Source of the DNA: Streptomyces sp. LUP30
GTDB lineage: Bacteria; Actinomycetota; Actinomycetes; Streptomycetales; Streptomycetaceae
DNA: 64,000 nt
Direction: 5' to 3'
Assembly (NCBI RefSeq): GCF_001746365.1
Contig: NZ_MJAJ01000031.1
Location: 1-64,000, forward strand
In this document: one piece after another, positions 24,854 through 33,402 of the stretch
How the letters are laid out: the number at the start of each line of letters is the position of its first letter
Numbering within the stretch: position 1 is the stretch's first letter
Made by a program: the position numbers and the translations under genes
The notes under the pieces: generated by a model
Told to the model about the DNA's origin: nothing
The model's input: the letters and a program-made list of their open reading frames with translations, nothing else
Databases searched by the model: none

Positions 24854-25828
24854 GTGCGCATCGCAGTCACCGGCTCCATCGCGACCGACCACCTCATGAC
24901 GTTCCCCGGCCGCTTCGCGGACCAGCTCGTCGCGGACCAGTTGCACACGGTCTCGCTCTCCTTCCTGGTCGACAACCTCGACGTGCGCCGGGGCGGCGTC
25001 GGAGCGAACGTCGCCTTCGGCATGGGGCAGCTGGGCACCCGCCCGATCCTCGTCGGCGCCGCGGGCGCGGACTTCGACGAGTACCGCGCCTGGCTGGACC
25101 GGCACGGCGTCGACACCGGGTCGGTCCGCATCTCGGAGACCCTGCACACCGCCCGTTTCGTGTGCACCACCGACGCCGACCACAACCAGATCGGCTCCTT
25201 CTACACGGGCGCGATGAGCGAGGCCCGTCTCATCGAGCTGAAGACCGTCGCCGACCGCGTGGGCGGCCTGGACCTGGTCCTGATCGGCGCCGACGACCCG
25301 GAGGCGATGCTCCGCCACACGGAGGAGTGCCGCTCCCGCTCGATCCCCTTCGCCGCCGACTTCTCGCAGCAGATCGCCCGTATGGGCGGCGAGGAGATCC
25401 GGATACTGCTGGAGGGCGCGACGTACCTGTTCTCCAACGAGTACGAGAAGGGCCTCATCGAGTCCAAGACCGGCTGGTCGGACGCCGAGATCCTCGCCAA
25501 GGTCGGCCACCGCGTCACCACCCTCGGCGCGCGCGGCGTCCGCATCGAGCGCGACGGCGAGGACCCGATCGAGGTCGGCTGCCCGCAGGAGGAGCGCAAG
25601 CTCGAGCCCACCGGCGTCGGCGACGCGTTCCGCGCCGGCTTCCTCTCCGGTCTGGCCTGGGGCGTCTCCCTGGAGCGCGCCGCCCAGATCGGCTGCATGC
25701 TCGCCACCCTCGTCATCGAGACCGTGGGCACGCAGGAGTACCAGCTGCGCCGAGCCCACTTCATGGACCGCTTCGCCACCGCCTACGGCGACGAGGCCGC
25801 CGCCGAGGTCCGCAAGCACCTGGCCTGA
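24854..25828 (+). CDS. PfkB-family carbohydrate/nucleoside kinase (AdoK-like)
   Basis: A 324-residue PfkB kinase with the N-terminal RRGGVGANVAFGMGQLG motif and the C-terminal EPTGVGDAFRAGFLSGL motif holding the catalytic Asp. The sequence and its position near the cta/qcr genes resemble the mycobacterial adenosine kinase AdoK (Rv2202c), so adenosine is the most likely substrate, though ribokinase activity is possible. The GTG at 24854 has GGAGAG upstream. It is the only gene on its strand here, convergent with the cysteine desulfurase fusion one base after its stop. Confidence 0.85.
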   Translation: MRIAVTGSIATDHLMTFPGRFADQLVADQLHTVSLSFLVDNLDVRRGGVGANVAFGMGQLGTRPILVGAAGADFDEYRAWLDRHGVDTGSVRISETLHTARFVCTTDADHNQIGSFYTGAMSEARLIELKTVADRVGGLDLVLIGADDPEAMLRHTEECRSRSIPFAADFSQQIARMGGEEIRILLEGATYLFSNEYEKGLIESKTGWSDAEILAKVGHRVTTLGARGVRIERDGEDPIEVGCPQEERKLEPTGVGDAFRAGFLSGLAWGVSLERAAQIGCMLATLVIETVGTQEYQLRRAHFMDRFATAYGDEAAAEVRKHLA

Positions 25829-25829
25829 C

Positions 25830-27224
25830 TCAGGACGTCCGGCGGACCGTGTAGGCAGCGCCGCGGTCCGCCGGCTCCTCGCCGAGGTACTCCTGCCCCC
25901 GCATCTCGCACCAGGCGGGAATGTCGAGCCGGGCCGCCTCGTCGTCGGACAGCACCCGCACCGTGCCGCCGACGGGCACGTCCCCGATGACCTTCGCCAG
26001 CTCGATGACGGGAATCGGGCACCGCCTGCCCAGCGCGTCCACGACGAGCGCCTCGCCCGGCGCGTCCGCCGCCGGCGCGGCCGCTGCCCCGGGGGCGGGC
26101 GCCCCGAGCTTGTCCCGTACCCCCGCCACCGCCCCCGGCAGCACCGCGAGGAATCTCTCCACATCCTCCTCGGCGGCTCCCCACGGCAGGGAAACCCGCA
26201 CATTCCCCTCACTCAGCACGCCCATCGCCCTCAGCACGTGGCTGGGCGTCAGCGTGCTGCTGGTGCAGGACGACCCGGACGAGACGGAGAAGCCCGCCCG
26301 GTCCAACTCGTGCAGCAGGGCCTCCCCGTCGACGTAGAGACAGGAGAACGTGACGACCCCCGGCAGCCGTCGATCCGGGTCCCCGACCACCTCGACGTCC
26401 GGGACGACGTCCGCCACCCGCGCCCGGATCCGCGCCGTCAGGTCCCGCAGTCGCGCCGCCTCGGCCGCCGCCTCCGCCCGCACCGCCCGCAACGAAGCCG
26501 CCGCGGCCACGATCGCCGGAAGGTTCTCGAACCCGGCCGCCCGCCCCGATTCCCGCTCGTCCACGGGCCCCTGAGCGGCGAACCGCACCCCCTTGCGCAC
26601 CACGAGCAGTCCCACCCCCGACGGCCCGCCCCATTTGTGAGCGCTGCCGGTCAGCAGGGACCAGGGCCCCTCCACGACCCCCCACGCCAGCGACTGGGCC
26701 GCGTCCACCAGCAGCGGGGCCCCCGCCTCCCGGCACGCCTCGGCCACCGCCGCCACCGGCTGCTCGGTGCCCACCTCGTGGTTGGCCGACTGCAGAGCGG
26801 CCAGCGCGGTGTCGGGCCGCAGGGCGTCGACGTACGACTCGACGGCGACCGCTCCGGTCCTGGTCACCGGCACCCGGGTCACCGCCCCGCCCTCAGCCTC
26901 GAACGCCTCGGCCGAATGCAGTACCGAGGAGTGTTCGACGGCTGACACGATCAGGTGACGTCCGACCCGCCGCCGTCCCGCCGTCGCGCCCGCGATCCCG
27001 GTGTGCACGGCCCGGGTTCCGGAGGAGGTGAAGGCCAGTTCGTCCGGCCGGCAGCCCACCGCCTCGGCCGTCGCCTCGCGCGCCGCGTCCAGCAGCATCC
27101 GCGCCCGCCGCCCCTCCCTGTACAGCCGCGCCGGATCTGCCCACCCCTCGTCGAGAGCGGCCAACAGGGCCTGGCGGGCGACGGGATGCAGGGGAGCGGC
27201 GGATGCGGCGTCGAAGTAGGACAC
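25830..27224 (-). CDS. Cysteine desulfurase fused to a TusA-type sulfurtransferase domain
   Basis: A 464-residue fusion. Residues ~1-375 are a class-V PLP cysteine desulfurase with VEHSSVLH, DAAQS, the PLP lysine in GSAHKWGGPSG and the catalytic Cys in SSGSSCTSSTLTPSHVL. An Ala/Pro linker (about 375-395) leads to a TusA/SirA domain with the sulfur-accepting Cys in RRCPIPVIELAK. The natural reading is that sulfur from cysteine passes directly to the TusA cysteine in the same chain. The start is a GTG at 27224 (MSYFDAASAAP). No clear acceptor gene is adjacent; ctaC is divergent. Confidence 0.88.
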   Translation of the reverse strand: MSYFDAASAAPLHPVARQALLAALDEGWADPARLYREGRRARMLLDAAREATAEAVGCRPDELAFTSSGTRAVHTGIAGATAGRRRVGRHLIVSAVEHSSVLHSAEAFEAEGGAVTRVPVTRTGAVAVESYVDALRPDTALAALQSANHEVGTEQPVAAVAEACREAGAPLLVDAAQSLAWGVVEGPWSLLTGSAHKWGGPSGVGLLVVRKGVRFAAQGPVDERESGRAAGFENLPAIVAAAASLRAVRAEAAAEAARLRDLTARIRARVADVVPDVEVVGDPDRRLPGVVTFSCLYVDGEALLHELDRAGFSVSSGSSCTSSTLTPSHVLRAMGVLSEGNVRVSLPWGAAEEDVERFLAVLPGAVAGVRDKLGAPAPGAAAAPAADAPGEALVVDALGRRCPIPVIELAKVIGDVPVGGTVRVLSDDEAARLDIPAWCEMRGQEYLGEEPADRGAAYTVRRTS

Positions 27225-27554
27225 ACGGCAACCGTAGAACGTGCGGCAGCCGCGCAGGGGGCGCGGGCGGCTTCGATCCGCGGCTCCGTCGCGCCGGGGC
27301 GGCGGACCGCCGTCGCCCCGCGGCCGCCGCACAAGCCGCATTGACGAGCTATTAGGCGCTAGCGGACGCTCCTCCCACCCCTTCGGGGTGACCCGCGGCG
27401 CGTATGCCACCCTCCCCGCGACCCCCCGGAGGGCGTCGGCTAGGGTTTGGTCCGCATAAACATCCAAACCCCTGCCCGACGCAGGGCGGCGACCGACCAG
27501 CGAGAAGTCAGGCCGCAGCCAACCGCGCGGGCGAGACTCTCGGGAAGGCGCTAC
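27225..27554. promoter_or_regulatory. Divergent intergenic region cysteine desulfurase / ctaC
   Basis: This 330-bp region should hold the promoters of ctaCDF and the divergent desulfurase. A TAGGGT hexamer at about 27440, in GGCTAGGGTTTGG, is a candidate -10 for ctaC with a leader of ~105 nt. A TTGACG near 27341 could be a -35 for an earlier start. GGGAAGG at 27542-27548 is the ctaC ribosome site. I see no small gene or known riboswitch in it. Confidence 0.4.
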
Positions 27555-28514
27555 GTGAGTCCCAACGGCTCCGACCGCTCGCCGCGGCGCCCGATGCGGC
27601 GGAAGCTGCTGCAGGCAATGACCGCGGGCCTGGTCCTGGCGACCGCCACCGGTTGCACATACAAGGACTTCCCCCGCCTTGGCATGCCCACCCCGGTCAC
27701 AGAAGAGGCTCCGCGGATCCTCTCCCTGTGGCAGGGCTCATGGGCTGCCGCGCTGGCCACCGGCGTGCTGGTGTGGGGCCTGATCCTGTGGAGTGCTTTC
27801 TTCCACCGGCGTAGCCGCACCAAGGTCGAAATCCCTCCGCAGACCCGGTACAACATGCCCATCGAGGCGCTGTACACGGTCGTGCCGATCATCATCGTCT
27901 CGGTGCTGTTCTACTTCACCGCCCGCGACGAGTCGAAGCTGCTGAGCCTCGACAAGAAGCCCGACGTCACGGTCAACGTGGTCGGCTTCCAGTGGAGCTG
28001 GTGCTTCAACTACATCGAGAAGGTCGACGGTTCCAACGGGAACGCGAAGACCGCCCCGAACCTGGCCGCGATTCCGGACCGGTACAAGAAGGACTTCCCG
28101 TCCGACGCGGGCGGCGTCTACACCTGTGGCACCCCGGGCGAGCGGAACCCGGAAACCAACAACCCGGGCCCGACCCTCTGGCTCCCCAAGGGCAAGACGG
28201 TCCGCTTCGTCCTCACCTCGCGTGACGTCATCCACTCCTTCTGGGTGGTGCCGTTCCTGATGAAGCAGGACGTCATCCCGGGCCACACCAACTCCTTCCA
28301 GGTGACCCCCAACCACGAGGGCACCTTCCTGGGCAAGTGCGCCGAACTGTGCGGCGTCGACCACTCCCGGATGCTCTTCAACGTGAAGGTCGTCTCTCCG
28401 GAGCTCTACCAGAAGCACCTGAAGGACCTCGCCAAGAACGGGCAGACCGGTTACGTTCCGGCCGGCATCGAGCAAACGAGCCCCGAGAAGAACCGGGAGT
28501 CGAACGTCCTGTGA
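27555..28514 (+). CDS. ctaC: Cytochrome c oxidase subunit II (aa3 type)
   Basis: A 319-residue subunit II carrying the CuA electron-entry site. There is a lipoprotein-like signal (TAGLVLATATGC), two membrane helices (about residues 60-85 and 100-122), FQWSW, and the CuA ligands in VIHSFWVVPF and CAELCGVDHSRM. The GTG at 27555 has GGGAAGG 6 nt upstream; upstream in-frame sequence is Arg-rich and unlike the family. An insert with an extra Cys (VYTCGTPGERNPETNNPG) before the CuA site is typical of actinobacteria. The stop overlaps the ctaD start by 4 nt. Confidence 0.95.
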   Translation: MSPNGSDRSPRRPMRRKLLQAMTAGLVLATATGCTYKDFPRLGMPTPVTEEAPRILSLWQGSWAAALATGVLVWGLILWSAFFHRRSRTKVEIPPQTRYNMPIEALYTVVPIIIVSVLFYFTARDESKLLSLDKKPDVTVNVVGFQWSWCFNYIEKVDGSNGNAKTAPNLAAIPDRYKKDFPSDAGGVYTCGTPGERNPETNNPGPTLWLPKGKTVRFVLTSRDVIHSFWVVPFLMKQDVIPGHTNSFQVTPNHEGTFLGKCAELCGVDHSRMLFNVKVVSPELYQKHLKDLAKNGQTGYVPAGIEQTSPEKNRESNVL

Positions 28515-30247
28515 GCATCCTCAACGAACCCCAGGGTGCCTCCGCAGCTGAGGACTCGTACGAGAACGAGCTGCCGGTCAGGCGCAAGCAGCCCGGCAAC
28601 GTCGTGGTGAAGTGGCTGACGACCACCGACCACAAGACCATCGGTACGTTGTACCTGGTCACGTCGTTCGCGTTCTTCTGCATCGGCGGCGTCATGGCAC
28701 TCCTCATGCGCGCCGAGCTGGCCCGTCCGGGCCTGCAGATCATGTCGAACGAGCAGTTCAACCAGGCGTTCACGATGCACGGCACGATCATGCTGCTGAT
28801 GTTCGCGACGCCGCTGTTCGCCGGTTTCACGAACTGGATCATGCCGCTGCAGATCGGCGCGCCCGACGTGGCGTTCCCGCGGCTGAACATGTTCGCCTAC
28901 TGGCTGTACCTGTTCGGCTCGACCATCGCGGTGGGCGGCTTCCTCACCCCGCAGGGCGCGGCCGACTTCGGCTGGTTCGCCTACAGCCCGCTGTCGGACG
29001 CGGTCCGCTCCCCGGGCATCGGCGCCGACCTGTGGATCATGGGTCTGGCCTTCTCCGGCTTCGGCACCATCCTCGGCGCGGTCAACTTCATCACCACGAT
29101 CATCTGCATGCGCGCACCCGGCATGACGATGTTCCGCATGCCGATCTTCGTGTGGAACGTGCTGCTGACGGCCGTCCTGGTCCTGCTGGCCTTCCCCGTC
29201 CTCGCCGCCGCGCTGTTCGCGCTGGAGGCGGATCGGAAATTCGGGGCGCATGTCTTCGATGCCGCGAACGGCGGGGCGTTGCTGTGGCAACACCTCTTCT
29301 GGTTCTTCGGCCATCCAGAGGTGTACATCATCGCGCTGCCGTTCTTCGGCATCATCTCCGAGGTCATCCCGGTCTTCTCCCGCAAGCCGATGTTCGGCTA
29401 CATGGGCCTGGTCGCCGCGACGATCTCGATCGCCGGTCTGTCCGTGACGGTGTGGGCGCACCACATGTACGTCACCGGAGGCGTGCTGCTGCCGTTCTTC
29501 TCCTTCATGACGTTCCTCATCGCCGTCCCGACCGGTGTGAAGTTCTTCAACTGGATCGGCACGATGTGGAAGGGCTCCCTGTCCTTCGAGACGCCGATGC
29601 TGTGGGCGACGGGCTTCCTGATCACCTTCACCTTCGGCGGTCTGACCGGCGTCATCCTGGCCTCGCCGCCGATGGACTTCCACGTGTCCGACTCGTACTT
29701 CGTGGTGGCGCACTTCCACTACGTCGTCTTCGGCACCGTCGTCTTCGCGATGTTCTCCGGTTTCCACTTCTGGTGGCCGAAGATGACCGGCAAGATGCTC
29801 GACGAGCGCCTGGGCAAGATCACCTTCTGGACGCTGTTCATCGGCTTCCACGGCACCTTCCTGGTCCAGCACTGGCTGGGCGCCGAGGGCATGCCGCGCC
29901 GTTACGCGGACTACCTGGCCGCCGACGGGTTCACCGCCCTGAACACGATCTCGACGATCAGCTCGTTCGTCCTCGGCCTGTCCGTCCTGCCGTTCTTCTA
30001 CAACGTGTGGAAGACCGCCAAGTACGGCAAGCCGGTCGGCGTCGACGACCCGTGGGGTTACGGCCGCTCCCTGGAGTGGGCCACCTCCTGCCCGCCGCCG
30101 CGCCACAACTTCATCACCCTGCCGCGGATCCGCAGTGAATCCCCGGCGTTCGACCTGCACCACCCGGAGATCGCCGCGCTCGAGCAGCTGGAGCACAGCG
30201 GCCACGGCGCCAGCGCCATCGCGGGCAGCAAGGAGGCCGGCAAGTGA
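28511..30247 (+). CDS. ctaD: Cytochrome c oxidase subunit I (aa3 type)
   Basis: A 578-residue heme-copper oxidase catalytic subunit with 12 expected helices. Heme a ligand region AFTMHGTIMLLMF, the CuB/cross-linked Tyr motif WFFGHPEVYI, K-channel and VWAHHMYVTGG, and heme ligands in VVAHFHYVVFG are all present. GTG at 28511 overlaps the ctaC TGA, so translation is coupled. A 30-odd-codon stretch around 29230-29325 uses several A/T-ending codons (GAT, AAA, CAT, CAA, CCA) that are almost absent from the rest of the gene although the protein sequence is normal. Functions in the bcc:aa3 supercomplex with the qcr proteins. Confidence 0.97.
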   Translation: MSILNEPQGASAAEDSYENELPVRRKQPGNVVVKWLTTTDHKTIGTLYLVTSFAFFCIGGVMALLMRAELARPGLQIMSNEQFNQAFTMHGTIMLLMFATPLFAGFTNWIMPLQIGAPDVAFPRLNMFAYWLYLFGSTIAVGGFLTPQGAADFGWFAYSPLSDAVRSPGIGADLWIMGLAFSGFGTILGAVNFITTIICMRAPGMTMFRMPIFVWNVLLTAVLVLLAFPVLAAALFALEADRKFGAHVFDAANGGALLWQHLFWFFGHPEVYIIALPFFGIISEVIPVFSRKPMFGYMGLVAATISIAGLSVTVWAHHMYVTGGVLLPFFSFMTFLIAVPTGVKFFNWIGTMWKGSLSFETPMLWATGFLITFTFGGLTGVILASPPMDFHVSDSYFVVAHFHYVVFGTVVFAMFSGFHFWWPKMTGKMLDERLGKITFWTLFIGFHGTFLVQHWLGAEGMPRRYADYLAADGFTALNTISTISSFVLGLSVLPFFYNVWKTAKYGKPVGVDDPWGYGRSLEWATSCPPPRHNFITLPRIRSESPAFDLHHPEIAALEQLEHSGHGASAIAGSKEAGK

Positions 30248-30642
30248 AGATCCAGGGCAAGATGTTCGTCTGGCTGAGCGTCTTCGTCCTCGCCATGGCG
30301 GTCGTCTATGGCGTGTGGTCGAAGGAGCCGGCCGGTACCACGGCCCTCTTCCTGGCCTTCGGCCTGTGCATCATGATCGGCTTCTACCTGGGCTTCACCG
30401 CCCGGCGGGTCGACGCGGGCGCGCAGGACAACAAGGAGGCGGACGTCGCGGACGACGCCGGCGAGGTGGGCTTCTTCAGCCCGCACAGCTGGCAGCCCCT
30501 GTCGCTCGCCATCGGCGGCGCCATGGCCTTCCTCGGTGTCGCGGTCGGCTGGTGGCTGCTCTACTTCTCCGCCCCGCTGATCATGATCGGCCTGTGGGGC
30601 TGGGTCTTCGAGTACTACCGCGGTGAGAACCGCACCCAGTAG
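30244..30642 (+). CDS. ctaF: Cytochrome c oxidase subunit IV (actinobacterial)
   Basis: A 132-residue four-helix membrane protein beginning MKIQGKMFVWLSVFVLAMAVVYG, with EVGFFSPHSWQPLSLA in the middle and GLWGWVFEYYRGE at the end, as in actinobacterial CtaF. The GTG at 30244 overlaps the ctaD TGA, making a coupled ctaC-ctaD-ctaF operon. A strong hairpin follows the stop. Confidence 0.93.
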   Translation: MKIQGKMFVWLSVFVLAMAVVYGVWSKEPAGTTALFLAFGLCIMIGFYLGFTARRVDAGAQDNKEADVADDAGEVGFFSPHSWQPLSLAIGGAMAFLGVAVGWWLLYFSAPLIMIGLWGWVFEYYRGENRTQ

Positions 30643-30661
30643 CACGCATGAGCTGCGGCGA

Positions 30662-30695
30662 GAGCCCGGACACTCCGTCAGGAGGGTCCGGGCTC
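30662..30695 (+). terminator. Terminator after ctaCDF
   Basis: A 10-bp perfect stem GAGCCCGGAC / GTCCGGGCTC (30662-30671 and 30686-30695) continues past a single mismatch into CTCC/GGAG around a GTCA tetraloop. CACGCTTTT follows. This closes the ctaC-ctaD-ctaF unit. Confidence 0.9.
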
Positions 30696-30761
30696 ACGCT
30701 TTTGCCGTAGCGGGGGTCCGCCGTCCGTGTCACTCAGCGCGCCGCGGCCGACCCGGCTCCC

Positions 30762-30767
30762 TAGCGT
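30762..30767 (+). promoter_or_regulatory. Probable -10 box of the leaderless L,D-transpeptidase gene
   Basis: TAGCGT ends 6 nt before the ATG at 30774 with no ribosome-binding site between, the geometry of streptomycete leaderless transcripts. Confidence 0.5.
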
Positions 30768-30773
30768 GAAGCC

Positions 30774-32024
30774 ATGAGCCACCAACCCCGCCCTCGCACC
30801 GTCGTCGGCTGCACCCTGCTGGTGATCGCCCTGGGCGCGGTCGCAAGCGCCTGCGGCTCGGACGACGACCCGCTCTCCGCGCGCCCCTACGACGCGACGG
30901 ACCAGATCTCCTTCAACGCCCCCGACGGCGACGGCCGCAAGGCCGACCCGGACAAGCCCCTGCAGGTCACCGCGGACGACGACCGCATCACGGACGTCAC
31001 CGCCGTGGACGGCACAGGCCGCTACCTCGCGGGCGAACTCGCCGCCGACGGCAGCCGCTGGCACAGCACCGAGCCGCTGGCCGCAGGCGCCCACTACACC
31101 GTCCGCGTGAGCACCGAGGACGACGACGGAGCGCCCGGCCGCCGCGTCCTCGCCTTCGACACCGGCAAGCCCACCACCAAGAAGCGGCTGGCGGTCGAGT
31201 TCGGCCCCGACGCCGGCGAGTACGGCGTCGGCCAGCCCGTCACCGCCAAGCTGGACCAGCCCGTCAAGGACCCCGCCCAGCGGGCCGTCGTCGAACGCGG
31301 CCTCAAGGTCACCTCCTCGCCGTCCGTGCAGGGCGGCTGGCACTGGGTGGACGACAAGGAACTCCACTACCGCCCCAAGGACTACTGGCCCGCCCACGCC
31401 ACCGTCCGTGTGCGCAGCAACCTGGACGGCATCAAGATCAGCGACCGGCTGTGGGGCGGCCCGGCCAAGGAGCTCAAACTCACCATCGGCGACCGGGTCA
31501 TCGCCATGACGGACGCCGCGTCGCACTCCATGACGGTCTTCAAGAACAACCAACAGATCAACCAGATCCCCGTCACCACCGGGAAGCCCGGCTTCGAGAC
31601 CCGCAACGGCGTCAAGGTCGTCCTGGGCAAGGAGTACTTCGTACGGATGCGCGGGACCACCGTGGGCATCGCGGAGGGCTCCTCGGACTCCTACGACCTG
31701 CCCGTCTACTACGCCACCCGTGTCACCTGGAGCGGCGAGTACGTCCACGCCGCCCCCTGGTCCGTGGGGTCCCAGGGCTACGAGAACGTCAGCCACGGCT
31801 GCACGGGCATGAGCACGTCCAACGCCGAGTGGTTCTTCGACCACATCCGCCAGGGCGACGTCGTCCAGGTCGTCAACAGCAACGGCAACACGATGGAGAC
31901 GTTCGGCAACGGCTTCGGCGACTGGAACCTGGACTGGAAGAAGTGGACCACGGGCAGCGCGCTGACCGGCGCCAAGCAGGAGACGGACCAGGAGACGGCG
32001 CGACTGAGCCCGGCGGCCGTGTAG
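30774..32024 (+). CDS. L,D-transpeptidase lipoprotein (Ig-like domains plus YkuD)
   Basis: A 416-residue secreted lipoprotein (signal to ALGAVASACGS, Cys about residue 27). Two Ig-like domains (about 40-150 and 150-250) precede a YkuD catalytic domain with HAAPWSVGSQGYENVSHGCTGMS, in which the SHGC Cys is the nucleophile. Such enzymes make 3-3 cross-links in peptidoglycan; the domain layout matches mycobacterial LdtMt2-type proteins. A C-terminal extension after the catalytic domain is Trp-rich then polar. It is inserted between the two halves of the respiratory cluster and probably has its own leaderless promoter. Confidence 0.92.
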   Translation: MSHQPRPRTVVGCTLLVIALGAVASACGSDDDPLSARPYDATDQISFNAPDGDGRKADPDKPLQVTADDDRITDVTAVDGTGRYLAGELAADGSRWHSTEPLAAGAHYTVRVSTEDDDGAPGRRVLAFDTGKPTTKKRLAVEFGPDAGEYGVGQPVTAKLDQPVKDPAQRAVVERGLKVTSSPSVQGGWHWVDDKELHYRPKDYWPAHATVRVRSNLDGIKISDRLWGGPAKELKLTIGDRVIAMTDAASHSMTVFKNNQQINQIPVTTGKPGFETRNGVKVVLGKEYFVRMRGTTVGIAEGSSDSYDLPVYYATRVTWSGEYVHAAPWSVGSQGYENVSHGCTGMSTSNAEWFFDHIRQGDVVQVVNSNGNTMETFGNGFGDWNLDWKKWTTGSALTGAKQETDQETARLSPAAV

Positions 32025-32135
32025 GCGCCGTCAGGGGTGCGGGGCCGGCCGCGACGGGCACGGCTCCGCGGGCGGGCGCGACGGACGGCCCCGGACCCGA
32101 GTCCGCGACGCCGCCGCGCCCCGCCCCGGCACGCG

Positions 32136-32540
32136 CTACGCGCTCTGCTGGAGCCTCTTCGTCCGCAGCAGGGACGCCAGGGCCCCGGCGAACTCCACGG
32201 GCTCCACAGGCAGCGTCACAGCCGCGTCGGCCCGGCTCCAGGTGGCGAGCCACGCGTCCTGGGGCCGCCCGATCAGCAGCAGCACCGGCGGGCAGCGGAA
32301 CACCTCGTCCTTGAGCTGACGGCACAGCCCCATGCCCCCCATGGGCGCGGCCTCCCCGTCGAGGACGACGACGTCGATGCCGCCCCGGTCCAGCTCCCGC
32401 TGCACCGCCGCAGGCGTCGCGCACTCCAGGAACTCCACCACAGGGACGTCCGGCGCGGGCCTGCGGCCGGTCGCGAGCCGTACCTGCTCCCGCGTGTTGG
32501 AGTCGTCGCTGTAGACCAGCACCGTGGCGGTCGCCTGCAT
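32136..32540 (-). CDS. Degenerate response-regulator receiver domain protein
   Basis: A 134-residue stand-alone receiver-like protein. The acidic pair (VYSDDSN) and a phosphoacceptor-position Asp (VVVLDGEA) remain. The switch Thr/Ser is replaced (VLLLIGRP) and the conserved Lys is replaced (VTLPVEP), so normal phospho-signalling is doubtful. No output domain follows. GGAGG lies 5 nt before the ATG at 32540. The gene is divergent from ctaE-qcrCAB and could share its regulatory region. It may act by protein contact; partners are unknown. Confidence 0.78.
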   Translation of the reverse strand: MQATATVLVYSDDSNTREQVRLATGRRPAPDVPVVEFLECATPAAVQRELDRGGIDVVVLDGEAAPMGGMGLCRQLKDEVFRCPPVLLLIGRPQDAWLATWSRADAAVTLPVEPVEFAGALASLLRTKRLQQSA

Positions 32541-32668
32541 GCTTCCTCCGTGACATCAGTGTCGTACGGACAGAACCGATGTCGCGGATGCTACTCCCTC
32601 ACCCACCTCGTCAACACCGCTTGGAACACGGCTTCGATGGGCCATCCGGGCAGTACACACGGTGCGAA

Positions 32669-32694
32669 CACTCCGAACGGCACCCCCCGGAGTG
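32669..32694. promoter_or_regulatory. Inverted repeat upstream of ctaE-qcrCAB
   Basis: CACTCCG (32669-32675) and CGGAGTG (32688-32694) form a perfect 7-bp inverted repeat with a 12-bp spacer, 24 bp before the ctaE start and 130 bp from the divergent receiver gene. It could be an operator or a leader hairpin for the ctaE-qcrCAB transcript. Confidence 0.4.
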
Positions 32695-32718
32695 AGGGCG
32701 GGATAAGGGACCGACATA

Positions 32719-33339
32719 ATGTCGGTCGTGGCGACAGCAACGACAGTAGACACCGGGCACGCGCACCCGTCGGTCAATCGACCGAACCTCACCAGCGTCG
32801 GAACCATCATCTGGCTGAGTTCCGAGCTGATGTTCTTCGCGGCCCTCTTCGCGATGTACTTCACCCTGCGATCGGTGACGGGTCCTGATCACTGGAAGGA
32901 GATGGCCGAGGCCCTGAACCTCCCGTTCTCGGCCACCAACACCACGATCCTGGTGCTCTCCTCGCTCACCTGCCAGCTCGGCGTCTTCGCCGCCGAGCGC
33001 GGTGACGTGAAGAAGCTGCGGATGTGGTTCATCGTCACCTTCATCATGGGTGCGATCTTCATCGGCGGTCAGATCTACGAGTACACGGAGCTGGTGAAGA
33101 AGGACGGGCTCTCGCTCTCCTCCGACCCGTACGGCTCGGTGTTCTACCTGACCACCGGCTTCCACGGCATGCACGTGACGGGCGGCCTCATCGCCTTCCT
33201 GTTCGTCCTCGGGCGCACCTACGCCGCCAAGAGGTTCACCCACGAGCAGGCGACCGCGGCCATCGTCGTGTCCTACTACTGGCACTTCGTCGATGTCGTC
33301 TGGATCGGCCTCTTCGCCACGATCTACCTGATCAAGTAG
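32719..33339 (+). CDS. ctaE: Cytochrome c oxidase subunit III
   Basis: A 206-residue membrane subunit with five helices. GTIIWLSSELMFFAALFAMYF, a TTGFHGMHVTGGL helix and a final SYYWHFVDVVWIGLFATIYLIK are hallmark subunit III segments. The ATG at 32719 is used; a GTG at 32728 is possible and neither has a strong ribosome site. It is the first gene of the ctaE-qcrCAB cluster, as in other Actinobacteria. Confidence 0.95.
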   Translation: MSVVATATTVDTGHAHPSVNRPNLTSVGTIIWLSSELMFFAALFAMYFTLRSVTGPDHWKEMAEALNLPFSATNTTILVLSSLTCQLGVFAAERGDVKKLRMWFIVTFIMGAIFIGGQIYEYTELVKKDGLSLSSDPYGSVFYLTTGFHGMHVTGGLIAFLFVLGRTYAAKRFTHEQATAAIVVSYYWHFVDVVWIGLFATIYLIK

Positions 33340-33402
33340 CCGGGGCCCGCTCCCGCACCTCCACAAGCATCGACGCAGAAGATCCTGACACCGGGGTAAT
33401 CC

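Noticed and set aside
25829..25831. The PfkB kinase and desulfurase genes considered as an operon
   Set aside because: They are convergent, only their stop codons are adjacent; no terminator hairpin was evident, but co-transcription in one direction is impossible.
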